Assembly (NCBI RefSeq): GCF_009857475.1
Contig: NZ_WWCJ01000025.1
Coordinates: forward strand, 1 to 64,000
Length of the DNA: 64,000 bases
Origin: Pseudoduganella guangdongensis
Lineage (GTDB): Bacteria > Pseudomonadota > Gammaproteobacteria > Burkholderiales > Burkholderiaceae_D
Direction: 5' to 3'
Part shown: positions 18,460 to 27,163 of the stretch, piece by piece
Layout of the letters: each line of letters begins with the position of its first letter
Numbering within the stretch: the first letter of the stretch is position 1
The notes under the pieces: model-generated
Database searches by the model: none
What the model saw: only the letters and a program-made list of their open reading frames with translations
What the model was told of the DNA's origin: nothing
Translations under genes and position numbers: made by a program

Positions 18460-19311
18460 TCAGCGTTTCTCGCTGGCCAGGCGGGTTTCCAACCGTTTGC
18501 GGCCGGCCGCAGCGATGGCGCGGCAAGCACCGTTATCGACGTAGGCCGCGTTACCCTCTTTCGCCGCGCGCTGCTGGCGGCCCCACATGTCGTTCACTTC
18601 CGGATGCGCGGCGATGGCGATATCGCAGGTCAGCTTTTCAACCGCTTCGAAGCTGCTTTGCAGCGACGCCACCACTTCCGGATGCTCGCTGAACCGGTAG
18701 CTGTCGGCCGATACGGCGGTCAGGCTATCCACGAAGACCACATCCCTGCACTTGCCCGCCTCGCACGACTGCCACGACCAGGTGACGCCGCCCTCGGTAT
18801 GGCCGGGCGTGCTGTGCGCCTTCACGGCCAGCGGGCCAAGCTTCACCACCTCGCCATCAGCCACCGCGCGCACCTTGGCCGCGCCGGGGAAGTTGGATAG
18901 CGAGCCGAATTGCGGATCGCTCTTGGGTGAAACGCCGCTGCGCAGGGTCTCCACATTCGCCGCGCCGCCCAGCACCGTCGCGCCGGTCAGCTTCTGCAAG
19001 GCCGAAATGCCGCCCGCGTGGTCCTCATGGGAATGGGTGCTGAGGATGTACTTCACGTCCTTCAGTTTGAAGCCCATGGAACGGATATTCGCCGCCACCA
19101 CCTCCGCGCCCTTGCTAGTGGTGCCGTCCACCAGAATATGGCCCTTCGGCGAAGTCACCAGCACCGCGCTGATGCCGCCGGTGCCGACGTAGTGCGTGTT
19201 GCCGTAGATGGTGAAGGGCTGCTGCGGCGAGCTCCAATCGCGGTCCTGCGCATGTGCGACGGAGGCGACGGACGCAAAAGCGGCCAGGATAAGGGATGCG
19301 ATCAGCTTCAT
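18460..19311 (-). CDS. Subclass B3 metallo-beta-lactamase, THIN-B-like
   Basis: The 283-residue protein has a signal peptide (to about AQ22), so it acts in the periplasm. It has the B3 zinc motif HSHEDHAGG (93-101: His, His, Asp, His), the third-block His in STPGHTEGG (about 167-174) and the late zinc His in AAHPEV, with no Cys ligand as in B1/B2. The sequence closely resembles the Janthinobacterium lividum THIN-B enzyme as I remember it; a search would confirm. Such enzymes hydrolyse penicillins, cephalosporins and carbapenems. AAGGAG precedes the start. The ATG overlaps the stop of pgeF (ATGA), so the two are coupled. Confidence 0.93.
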   Translation of the reverse strand: MKLIASLILAAFASVASVAHAQDRDWSSPQQPFTIYGNTHYVGTGGISAVLVTSPKGHILVDGTTSKGAEVVAANIRSMGFKLKDVKYILSTHSHEDHAGGISALQKLTGATVLGGAANVETLRSGVSPKSDPQFGSLSNFPGAAKVRAVADGEVVKLGPLAVKAHSTPGHTEGGVTWSWQSCEAGKCRDVVFVDSLTAVSADSYRFSEHPEVVASLQSSFEAVEKLTCDIAIAAHPEVNDMWGRQQRAAKEGNAAYVDNGACRAIAAAGRKRLETRLASEKR

Positions 19312-19973
19312 TTTTCTCCTTTGGGGGTGATGTACAGGCCGGAATGCATTTGCGACCCACGGTCGCCGCGCCGGTAGCTGCGGTAAAACGGAGCGCCGGC
19401 AGCATCGCGCCTGCAACAGGTGCAGCCGCCGACATGTTCAATCTCGCGCACGCCCGCCGCCTGCAATTGCAGTTCAGCGACGGCGCGCAGGTCCAGGTGC
19501 CGGAAGCGCGGCACTGCCGCCGCCCCGAAGCGGCTGGCGAAGGCATCCGCCAACTCCTCGCTCACCTCATAGCAATCCACGCAAATCGTCGGCCCCACCG
19601 CCGCCACCAGGGCCGGGGCGGAAGCAGCGGCGGCCATGGCGGCGATGGCGGCGGGGATGATGTTGTCCTGCAGGCCGCGCCAGCCGGCGTGGATGGCGCC
19701 GACCTGGCTGCCGTCGCGGCGCGCCAGCAGCAATGGCACGCAGTCGGCAGTGATGATGCTGACGGGGATGCCGGGCGCGCTGGTGAAAAAGCCGTCGGCG
19801 TCGCCGATTTCTTGCCGGGCGCAGGTGACATGCTCGACTCGGGTGCCGTGCACCTGGCGCTTGGCGGGGCGCTGCGCCCAGACCGGGGCCAATGCCGCCG
19901 GGATCAGCTCGGCGGCGTTGCCGAACGCATGGCGCAGGCCGGGAATGCTGTTCAGTAGTTGCGATGTGACCAT
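19308..19973 (-). CDS. pgeF: Peptidoglycan editing factor PgeF (YfiH/DUF152 family)
   Basis: A 221-residue protein with the family zinc-site residues: His42 in VHGTRV, Cys78 in TADCVP and His95 in HAGWRG. PgeF is a cytoplasmic amidase-like enzyme that removes wrongly built UDP-MurNAc-L-Ser precursors, keeping L-Ala at position one of the stem peptide. Homologues were earlier annotated as multicopper polyphenol oxidase. AAGAAG lies before the start. It is the first gene of a two-gene operon with the B3 beta-lactamase. Confidence 0.9.
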   Translation of the reverse strand: MVTSQLLNSIPGLRHAFGNAAELIPAALAPVWAQRPAKRQVHGTRVEHVTCARQEIGDADGFFTSAPGIPVSIITADCVPLLLARRDGSQVGAIHAGWRGLQDNIIPAAIAAMAAAASAPALVAAVGPTICVDCYEVSEELADAFASRFGAAAVPRFRHLDLRAVAELQLQAAGVREIEHVGGCTCCRRDAAGAPFYRSYRRGDRGSQMHSGLYITPKGEK

Positions 19974-20009
19974 GTTATCTTCTTTGTGACATTTGTCGCA
20001 AGCATAGCG

Positions 20010-20044
20010 AAAAAAAACGGCGGCTGCAAGTGCAGCGCGCCGTT
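20010..20044 (-). terminator. Rho-independent terminator of the RND efflux operon
   Basis: Read on the minus strand, AACGGCG and CGCCGTT pair around an inner GCTGCA/TGCAGC stem (one bulged base), followed directly by a run of T. It lies just past the stop of the outer-membrane factor gene at 20065. Confidence 0.8.
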
Positions 20045-20064
20045 AAGGGCTTACCGGGAAGCGG

Positions 20065-21477
20065 TTAGTTCCAGTCGCCGCCGAGGGAGCGGATCAGCGC
20101 TACCGTGGTCACGGCGCGATCGCCGCGCAGTTGCACGGCATTGCGCTCGACCGCTGCCAGGTTGCGCTGGGCGTCCAGCAGGTCGAGATAGCTGGAGCGG
20201 CCGGCATCGTACAGCTTTTGCGCCAGGTCGGCCGAGCGGCGGGCGGACACCAGCGCGTCGTCGATCTGGGCGGTCTGGCCGCCCAGGATGCGCAGGCCGG
20301 CCAGGTTGTCTTCCACCTCGGCGAAGGCGCTCAGCACCGTCTGGCGGTAGCCGGCCACCGATTCTTCCAGTGCGGCTTCGCTGCGGGTGATGTTGGCGCT
20401 ATTGCGGCCGCCGTCGATCAGGGGCATGGACATCAAAGCGCCCAGCACCCAGGAGCGGCTGCTCCACTTGAACACGTCGCTGAAGTGGCCGGCGGCGCCG
20501 CCGCCGCTGGCGGTGATGTTCAGCGCCGGGAACATGGCGGAACGGGCCACGCCGATGCGGGCGTTGGATGCTTCCATCGCTTTCTGGGCGGCGGCGATGT
20601 CGGGACGGCGCTCCAGCAGCGAGGACGGCAGGCCGGCCGGGATCGCCGGCAGCAGGGCCGAGTCCAGCAGCGGGCTGTTGCCCGCCGTGTAGGCGGCGGC
20701 CGGCTTGCCCAGCAGGACGGCCAGCGCGTGCTCGGTGGTGGCGCGGCGGCGCTGCAGGCCGATGGCCTCGGCGCGGGTGGTTGCCAGCTCGGTCTTGGCG
20801 CGCGAGAGGTCGAATTCGCCAATGTCGCCCAGGTCGAAGCGACGCTGGGTAACCTTGACACTCTCCTCGCGCAAACGGACCGTCTGCTCCACAGTCGCCA
20901 ATTCGGCGTCCGTGGCGCGCAGGCGGAAATAGGTCTGGGCGACGTCGGCTTGCAGCGACAGCAGGATGGAGCGGTAGTTCGCTTCCACCTGCGCCGCGTC
21001 ACCGCGCGCCGCCGAGACATTGCTCGATACGCGGCCGAACAGGTCCACCTCGTAGCTCGCGCTCAGCGTGGCGTTGTAGGCGGTCTGGATCGGCTGGTCG
21101 ATGCCGGCGCGCGAACGCTGGCCGCCGACGCCGACGCCGATCTGCGGGATGCGGTCGGCTTCGGCCACGCCGGCGATGGCGCGCGCCTGCTTGACGCGGG
21201 CGGCCGCCACAGCCAGGTTGGCATTGTTGCGGGTGGCTTCGTTGACCAGCTCATTCAGGGCCGAGTCGCCAAAGGCCAGCCACCATTCGCCGCGCGGCTG
21301 GCGCTCGGCGTTCTGGGCTTGCTTCCAGCGGGTGCCGTCGGGGGCGGTCACCACCTGCCCTTCCTTGAAGGCGACCGGGGTCTCGATCTGCGGCTGTTTG
21401 AATTCAGGGGCGGCGCAGGCGGACAGCAGCAAGGCTGCCAGCAGCGGCGCCACGCCGCGTGCAATCATCTTTTTCAT
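20065..21477 (-). CDS. RND efflux outer-membrane factor (NodT/OprM family lipoprotein)
   Basis: A 470-residue TolC-like channel with a lipoprotein signal peptide (LLLSACAAP, lipidated Cys near 21) and two repeats of the outer-membrane efflux fold, including RPDIAAAQKAMEASNARIG. It is the last gene of an MFP-RND-OMF operon; its ATG shares one base with the stop of the pump gene (TAATG). It would form the exit duct for the pump. Confidence 0.93.
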   Translation of the reverse strand: MKKMIARGVAPLLAALLLSACAAPEFKQPQIETPVAFKEGQVVTAPDGTRWKQAQNAERQPRGEWWLAFGDSALNELVNEATRNNANLAVAAARVKQARAIAGVAEADRIPQIGVGVGGQRSRAGIDQPIQTAYNATLSASYEVDLFGRVSSNVSAARGDAAQVEANYRSILLSLQADVAQTYFRLRATDAELATVEQTVRLREESVKVTQRRFDLGDIGEFDLSRAKTELATTRAEAIGLQRRRATTEHALAVLLGKPAAAYTAGNSPLLDSALLPAIPAGLPSSLLERRPDIAAAQKAMEASNARIGVARSAMFPALNITASGGGAAGHFSDVFKWSSRSWVLGALMSMPLIDGGRNSANITRSEAALEESVAGYRQTVLSAFAEVEDNLAGLRILGGQTAQIDDALVSARRSADLAQKLYDAGRSSYLDLLDAQRNLAAVERNAVQLRGDRAVTTVALIRSLGGDWN

Positions 21478-24400
21478 TAGTGGGTCCCTTCCAGTTGCGG
21501 GGCGTTGTCCGCCGCCGGGGATTTCTTCTCAAGGCGCTTGGCCAACGTGCGCAGCAGGACGTAGAACACCGGCGTCAGGAACAGGCCGAAGAAGGTCACG
21601 CCCAGCATGCCGGCAAACACCGCCACACCCATGGCATGGCGCATCTCCGCACCCGCACCAACCGAGAACACCAGCGGCACCACACCCATGATGAAGGCGA
21701 TCGACGTCATCAGGATCGGGCGCAGACGCAAGCGGCAAGCTTCCAGTGCTGCTTCCAGGATGGTGCGGCCATGGTCTTCCAATTCGCGCGCAAATTCCAC
21801 GATCAGGATCGCGTTTTTGGACGCCAACCCGACTAGCACAAAGAGCGCAATCTGCGTAAAGACGTTGTTGTCGCCACCGGTCAGCTTGACGCCAATCAGC
21901 GCGCACAGGATCGACATCGGCACGATCAGGATCACCGCCAGCGGCAGGGTCCAGCTTTCGTACTGGGCGGCCAGCACCAGGAACACCAGCAGCACGCACA
22001 GCGGGAACACGTAGATCATGGTGTTACCGGCCAGGATTTCCTGGTAGGTCAGCTCGGTCCATTCGTAGCCCATGCCCTTCGGCAGGTTTTCTTTGACGAT
22101 TTCTTCCAGCGCTGCCTGGGCCTGGCCGGACGAGAAGCCTGGCGCCGGGGCACCGTTGATCTCGGCCGATACGTAGGCGTTGTAGCGCTCCACGCGGTCC
22201 GGGCCATAGCTGTCTTTGACGCGCATCAGCGACGACAGCGGGATCATCTCGCCTTTGGCGTTACGTACTTTCAGCTGGGCGATCTGCTCGGCCTGCGAAC
22301 GGAACGGGGCATCAGCCTGCACGCGCACCTGGTAGGTACGGCCGAACTGGTTGAAGTCATTCACGTACAGCGAACCAAGGTTGATCTGCAAGGTCTGGTA
22401 GATGCTTTGCAGCGGCACGCCCAGTTGCTTGGCTTTGGCGCGGTCCACGTCCGCGAACAGCTGCGGCACGTTGATCTGGAAGCTGGAGAAGACACCGGCC
22501 AGGCGCTTGTCCTGCCAGGCTTTCATCTGGATCGCCTGGATGGTTTTGTACAACTCATCGTAGCCAGCGTTGTTGCGGTCTTCGATCATCATCTTGAAGC
22601 CGCCGGTGGTGCCCAGGCCATTGACTGGCGGTGGTGGGAAGACCATCACGAACGCGTCCTGCACGGCGCCCATGCGCTTGTTGATTTCCGCGGCAATCGC
22701 CTCGCCCGATTGGGACGGGTCGGTACGCTCGTGGAATGGCTTCAGCGTGGTGAACACGATACCGGCGTTCGGCGCATTGGTGAAGCCGTTGATCGACAGG
22801 CCTGGGAAGGCAACCGACGCATCCACGCCAGGGATTTCCTTGGCGATGTCGGACATCTTGCGGATCACCTGGTCAGTGCGTTCCAGCGAGGCGGCATCCG
22901 GCAGCTGGGCGAAGCCCACCAGGTATTGTTTATCCTGCGCCGGCACGAAGCCGTTCGGCACCACTTTGAACATCACGCCTGCCGCAGCAGCCAGCACCAG
23001 GTAGACAGCGACCGATGCGGTCTTGCGCTTCAGTACCGCTTGCACGCCGGTTTCATAGCTGTGCGAAGCGCGGTTAAAGAAACGGTTGAACCAAGCGAAG
23101 AAGCGGCCGAAGATCTTGTCCATCACGCGAGTCAGCGCATCTTTCGGTGCATCATGCGGGCGCAGCAGCGATGCCGACAGGGCCGGGGCCAGGGTCAGCG
23201 AGCACAGTGCCGAAATGACGGTCGAAATAGCGATGGTCAGCGCGAACTGGCGGTAGAACTGGCCGGTCAGGCCGGACACGAAGGCGATCGGTACGAACAC
23301 GGCGCACAGCACCAGCGCAATCGCGATAATCGGGCCGGACACCTCTTTCATGGCCTGGATGGTGGCGTCGCGGGCCGACAGGCCGTTGGCGATATTCCGT
23401 TCCACGTTCTCCACCACCACAATCGCATCGTCCACCACGATACCGATGGCCAGCACCAGGCCGAACAGCGACAGCGTATTGATCGAGAAGCCAAAGGCGA
23501 TCATCACCGCAAAAGTACCAACGATCGATACCGGCACCGCCAACAGCGGGATGATCGATGCGCGCCAGGTTTGCAGGAAGATAATCACCACCAGCACCAC
23601 CAGGGCCACCGCTTCCAGCAGGGTGTGGATCACGGATTTGATCGACTCGCGCACGAACTGGGTCGGGTCATACACGATGTCGTAGGCTACGCCTTCCGGG
23701 AAGTCCTTCTTCAGTTCTTCCATCTTGGCGCGCACATTGGCCGACAGCTCCAGCGCATTGCTGTTAGGCGCTTCGAAGATACCCAGGCCGACTGCCGATT
23801 TATTATTCAGCAGGGAGCGCAACGAGTAGCTGTTGGAGCCCATTTCGATACGGGCCACATCCTTCAGGCGGGTCAGCGCGCCGTCTTCATTGGTCTTGAC
23901 GATGATATCGCCAAATTCCTCGGCGCTGCTCAAACGGCCCTGGGTGTTTACGGTCAGCTGGAAGTCAGCCGCCTTGGACGGCGCAGCGCCGATCACACCA
24001 GCCGCCACCTGCACGTTCTGCTCGCGGATCGCATCGACCACGTCGGACGCGGTCATATTGCGGCCGGCGACCTTCTGCGGGTCGAGCCAGATACGCATGG
24101 CGTAATCGCCGGCGCCGAAGATCTGCACGTCGCCCATGCCTGGAATACGCGCCAGCTGGTCTTTCACGTTCAGCACGCCGTAGTTGCGCAGGTACAGGTC
24201 GTCGTAACGGCCGTTCGGCGACAGCAAGTGCACCACCATCGTCAGGTTTGGCGACGACTTCACGGTGGTCACACCGATCTGGCGCACCTCTTCCGGCAGG
24301 CGTGGCAAGGCGCGCTGCACGCGGTTCTGCACCGCGGTTTCAGCCTTGTCGACGTCGGTGCCGATCTTGAAGGTCACGGTCAGCATCAGCGCGCCATCGG

Positions 24401-24656
24401 AGGTGTTTTGCGAGGACATATACAGCATGTTCTCAACACCGTTGATCTGCTCTTCGAGCGGCGCGGCGACAGTTTCCGCAATTACTTTCGGGTTCGCACC
24501 CGGATACACGGCACGCACCACAACGGATGGCGGCACCACTTCCGGGTATTCGGAGACGGGCAGCTTGAAGATCGAGATCAAGCCCGCTACGAAGACAATG
24601 ATCGATAGAACCGCCGCGAAGATCGGTTTATCGACAAAGAAGCGAGAGAAATTCAT
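21477..24656 (-). CDS. RND multidrug efflux pump, HAE1 family (MexF/AcrB-like)
   Basis: The 1059-residue inner-membrane transporter starts MNFSRFFVDKPIFAAVLSI, typical of the family, with twelve helices in two halves and two large periplasmic loops. The proton-relay Asp pair is visible in IGIVVDDAIVVVENVERN (fourth helix, near 405). The overall pattern (SEYPEVVPPSVVVRAVYPGA, MEELKKDFPEGV) is closest to MexF-type pumps as far as I can judge. Drug range cannot be read from sequence. No regulator is adjacent: the next upstream gene is an esterase-like protein. Confidence 0.95.
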   Translation of the reverse strand: MNFSRFFVDKPIFAAVLSIIVFVAGLISIFKLPVSEYPEVVPPSVVVRAVYPGANPKVIAETVAAPLEEQINGVENMLYMSSQNTSDGALMLTVTFKIGTDVDKAETAVQNRVQRALPRLPEEVRQIGVTTVKSSPNLTMVVHLLSPNGRYDDLYLRNYGVLNVKDQLARIPGMGDVQIFGAGDYAMRIWLDPQKVAGRNMTASDVVDAIREQNVQVAAGVIGAAPSKAADFQLTVNTQGRLSSAEEFGDIIVKTNEDGALTRLKDVARIEMGSNSYSLRSLLNNKSAVGLGIFEAPNSNALELSANVRAKMEELKKDFPEGVAYDIVYDPTQFVRESIKSVIHTLLEAVALVVLVVIIFLQTWRASIIPLLAVPVSIVGTFAVMIAFGFSINTLSLFGLVLAIGIVVDDAIVVVENVERNIANGLSARDATIQAMKEVSGPIIAIALVLCAVFVPIAFVSGLTGQFYRQFALTIAISTVISALCSLTLAPALSASLLRPHDAPKDALTRVMDKIFGRFFAWFNRFFNRASHSYETGVQAVLKRKTASVAVYLVLAAAAGVMFKVVPNGFVPAQDKQYLVGFAQLPDAASLERTDQVIRKMSDIAKEIPGVDASVAFPGLSINGFTNAPNAGIVFTTLKPFHERTDPSQSGEAIAAEINKRMGAVQDAFVMVFPPPPVNGLGTTGGFKMMIEDRNNAGYDELYKTIQAIQMKAWQDKRLAGVFSSFQINVPQLFADVDRAKAKQLGVPLQSIYQTLQINLGSLYVNDFNQFGRTYQVRVQADAPFRSQAEQIAQLKVRNAKGEMIPLSSLMRVKDSYGPDRVERYNAYVSAEINGAPAPGFSSGQAQAALEEIVKENLPKGMGYEWTELTYQEILAGNTMIYVFPLCVLLVFLVLAAQYESWTLPLAVILIVPMSILCALIGVKLTGGDNNVFTQIALFVLVGLASKNAILIVEFARELEDHGRTILEAALEACRLRLRPILMTSIAFIMGVVPLVFSVGAGAEMRHAMGVAVFAGMLGVTFFGLFLTPVFYVLLRTLAKRLEKKSPAADNAPQLEGTH

Positions 24657-24659
24657 ACA

Positions 24660-25871
24660 TTATTCCTTGGAGGTTTTGGCTTCGGTGGCGGCGACTTTCT
24701 GCGCGGCTGCCATCGGGTCAAACGTCATATCAACCATTTCCGGCGTGATCGGCGCGCCAGGGCGCACGCGTTGCAGGCCGTTGACGACGATCTTCTCGCC
24801 TGCTTTCAGGCCGTTGCGCACCACGCGCAGGCCATCCACGTTGGGGCCCAGCACCACCGGGCGGTATTCGGCCTTGTTGCCGGCGCCCACCACGAACACG
24901 AATTTGCGGTCCTGGTCGGTGCCCACGGCGCGGTCGTTGATCAGCAGGGTTTGCTGGGTGGCGGTGCCGCCGTCCAGCTGGACGCGGGCGAACAGGCCGG
25001 GCACCAGGGCGCGGTCCTTATTGTCGAAGGTGGCGCGCATGCGGACCGAGCCGGTGCGCACGTCGAGCTGGTTGTCGACGAATTCCAGCTTGCCCTCATG
25101 CGGGAAGCCGGTTTCGTTGGCCAAACCGACCTTCACGGTGACCGGCTGGCCTTTGTGGGCCTGGCCGCCAACGCGCAGGAAGGTGCTTTCGTCGCCGTCG
25201 AAGCTGGCGTAAATCTTGTCGAGCGAGACCACGCTGGTCAGCACCGCGGCCGGGTCGACCAGGTTGCCAAGGGTGATTTCGGCTTTGGACACGCGGCCGT
25301 TGATCGGCGATACCACCTGGGTGTAGGACAGGTTCAGGCGCGCGGCTTCCGCGGCGGCGGCGGCGGCGCGGGCGCTGGCGTCCAGCTCCTTCAAGGCCGA
25401 GGCGCGTTCGTCGAACTCGCGCTGCGCGATCGCTTTATCGGCCAGCAGGCGTTCGGCACGGGCCAGTTCCAGCTTGGCCAGGTCGGCCTTGGCGCGCGCC
25501 GAATTGGCGGCGGCCTCGGCACGGCTGGCTTCAGCCTGGAATGGACGGGCGTCGATCACGAACAGCACATCGCCTTTTTTCACTTCGCTGCCAGGCTTGA
25601 AATTCACCGCGGTGATAAAACCGCTGACGCGCGGGCGGATTTCGACGTGTTCAATGGCTTCGATACGGCCGGAGAACTCCTGGGTTTCAGCGACGGATTT
25701 CTGCACCACGACCGCTGCCGATACCGGCGGGCCGCCGGCTGCAGGCGCCTGGCTTTCAGTCGCCTTGCTGTTGGCATCGCAGCCGGACAGGATGGCAGCC
25801 GCCAGCCCGCCCACAGCCAACGCGGCAACCAGCGGTCGCACAAGAGTGGTCATTCGATTCATCTTTTTCAT
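24660..25871 (-). CDS. RND efflux periplasmic adaptor (MFP)
   Basis: A 403-residue AcrA/MexE-like adaptor with a lipoprotein signal (AAILSGCDAN, Cys near 31), the lipoyl-type half-motifs (FSGRIEAIEHVEIRPRVSGF and LSYTQVVSPINGRVSKAEIT) and a long coiled-coil hairpin of Ala/Glu/Arg-rich sequence between them. It is the first gene of the efflux operon, 3 bases from the pump gene. Confidence 0.94.
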   Translation of the reverse strand: MKKMNRMTTLVRPLVAALAVGGLAAAILSGCDANSKATESQAPAAGGPPVSAAVVVQKSVAETQEFSGRIEAIEHVEIRPRVSGFITAVNFKPGSEVKKGDVLFVIDARPFQAEASRAEAAANSARAKADLAKLELARAERLLADKAIAQREFDERASALKELDASARAAAAAAEAARLNLSYTQVVSPINGRVSKAEITLGNLVDPAAVLTSVVSLDKIYASFDGDESTFLRVGGQAHKGQPVTVKVGLANETGFPHEGKLEFVDNQLDVRTGSVRMRATFDNKDRALVPGLFARVQLDGGTATQQTLLINDRAVGTDQDRKFVFVVGAGNKAEYRPVVLGPNVDGLRVVRNGLKAGEKIVVNGLQRVRPGAPITPEMVDMTFDPMAAAQKVAATEAKTSKE

Positions 25872-25928
25872 TTCTTAACCTCTTGGGGGTGATAATTCGT
25901 TGGAAAATTTTGGCAAAAAGGAGCCCCT

Positions 25929-25950
25929 GTGCCTCGCAGGCACTTTTTTT
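25929..25950 (+). terminator. Hairpin with T-run between the efflux operon and the esterase-like gene
   Basis: GTGCCT-CGC-AGGCAC followed by seven T on the plus strand. Both flanking genes lie on the minus strand, so the T-run is on the wrong side for the esterase-like gene. It may stop antisense transcription or act from both sides. Confidence 0.45.
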
Positions 25951-25978
25951 CTGATGCTTCTGTTATATGGAAACGGCG

Positions 25979-26824
25979 TTACGCTGCGGGGGTTTCCGAC
26001 CCGTCAATAGCACTGATAAAACTAGCCATCTCTTTTAGCGCAAAACCCCTGCACGCGCATTCATTCCTGGCTCCCGGCTCCTGCAGTGGGGCCGGTGGCA
26101 TGCGTCTGACTGTAGTTTTGACTCCGCAGGCGATCAGTTTCGCCCCGTATTGTTCTGCTTCATCCCGTAAGGGATCATCCTCGGCCGACAAGATCAGGGC
26201 CGGCGGCAAATTCTTCAGGCGGCTTGACTGCAGCGGCGAGGCATATGGGTGGGCGCGGTCAGCGGCATTCGGCAGGTAGCCGCGATAAGCCTGGGCGCAG
26301 GTGTCGGCCAGTTTCATCTGGTCTGGACAGTTCGGCACATCGCGCATGGAACAAGTGGTCAAGCCCGGGTCGAGCATCGGCATGATCAGAATCTGGCCGG
26401 CCAGGGCCGGGCCGCCGCGGTCGCGCGCCATCAGCGCGGAGACAGCCGCCAGGTTGGCGCCCGCTTCAATGCCGGCGGTCAGCAGCTGCTTGCCGCTCCA
26501 GGCCAGCTTGGCCTTGTTCTTCTTGGCCCAGGCCAGCACGGCGTGCGCGTCTTCCACTGCCGCCGGGAACGGGCTGACCGGCGCCAGGGTGTAATTGGTG
26601 GCCAGGATGACGTGGCCGGGGTTGCACGCTACCAGGTGGCGCAGGAATTCGTCCGCCTCCTCCAGGTCGCCGGCCACAAAGCCGCCGCCATGGAAGAAAA
26701 CGATCAGGGCGTCGCGCTTAGCGGACGAATTCCCGGCCAGGTAGAGGCGCGCAGCGAGCGGGCCTTGGGCGCCACGCACTTCCAGTTCGCGGATTTTCAG
26801 TTCCGCCGGTGCCTGTGCGGTCAT
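25979..26824 (-). CDS. HSL-type alpha/beta hydrolase without its catalytic serine (pseudoenzyme)
   Basis: A 281-residue protein with the hormone-sensitive-lipase fold: oxyanion motif HGGGF (45-49), NYTLAPVSPFPAAVED and the late Asp block LSAEDDPLRDE. The nucleophile elbow, normally GDSAGG, reads GIEAGA (118-123), with Glu120 in place of Ser. The usual catalytic His block (a HGF-type motif) is replaced by PPAPLQEPGARNE. It should not work as an ordinary esterase and may bind a ligand or a partner. The ATG overlaps the stop of a 57-residue membrane protein (ATGA). Confidence 0.85.
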   Translation of the reverse strand: MTAQAPAELKIRELEVRGAQGPLAARLYLAGNSSAKRDALIVFFHGGGFVAGDLEEADEFLRHLVACNPGHVILATNYTLAPVSPFPAAVEDAHAVLAWAKKNKAKLAWSGKQLLTAGIEAGANLAAVSALMARDRGGPALAGQILIMPMLDPGLTTCSMRDVPNCPDQMKLADTCAQAYRGYLPNAADRAHPYASPLQSSRLKNLPPALILSAEDDPLRDEAEQYGAKLIACGVKTTVRRMPPAPLQEPGARNECACRGFALKEMASFISAIDGSETPAA

Positions 26825-26994
26825 TCGCCCGCCTCCGCGCTGGCAGATGCCAACATAGCAGTTGCCGGTGCGGTGGCGGCGCCGAAGCCGACCTTGGCGC
26901 CGTGTGCGAATTCGTCGGTATGCAGGACGCCTGCCAGGGCGATGGCGCCCAGCGCCAACGAAACCATTGCAAAGAATCCATCTCGGTTACTCAT
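26821..26994 (-). CDS. Small single-pass membrane or exported protein coupled to the pseudo-esterase
   Basis: A 57-residue protein too short to stand out: MSNRDGFFAMVSLALGAIAL begins it, giving one hydrophobic helix, then an Ala-rich tail. AAGGAAAGGAAG precedes the ATG at 26994, a strong ribosome site. Its stop overlaps the start of the esterase-like gene, so the two are made together. No family recognised. It is divergent from the LysR gene. Confidence 0.75.
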   Translation of the reverse strand: MSNRDGFFAMVSLALGAIALAGVLHTDEFAHGAKVGFGAATAPATAMLASASAEAGE

Positions 26995-27130
26995 GATTGC
27001 TTCCTTTCCTTAAAAACTAAAGCCACTGTAAACATTCCCATCGCGGGAGGGTCAAGTGTCTTTTTTATGCTGCAATACGGTAATAATAAACTTCCTCTAG
27101 AATAAGAAAAATACACTAATGTTGAATTGA

Positions 27131-27150
27131 TTGTTCAGAATCCCGAACAA
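27131..27150. promoter_or_regulatory. Perfect palindrome upstream of the LysR gene
   Basis: TTGTTC-N8-GAACAA, a perfect inverted repeat ending 13 bases before the LysR start and within the divergent promoter region shared with the 57-residue membrane protein gene. It is a likely autoregulatory operator, though its form is not the classic T-N11-A. Confidence 0.5.
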
Positions 27151-27163
27151 TGAGGCATAACTC

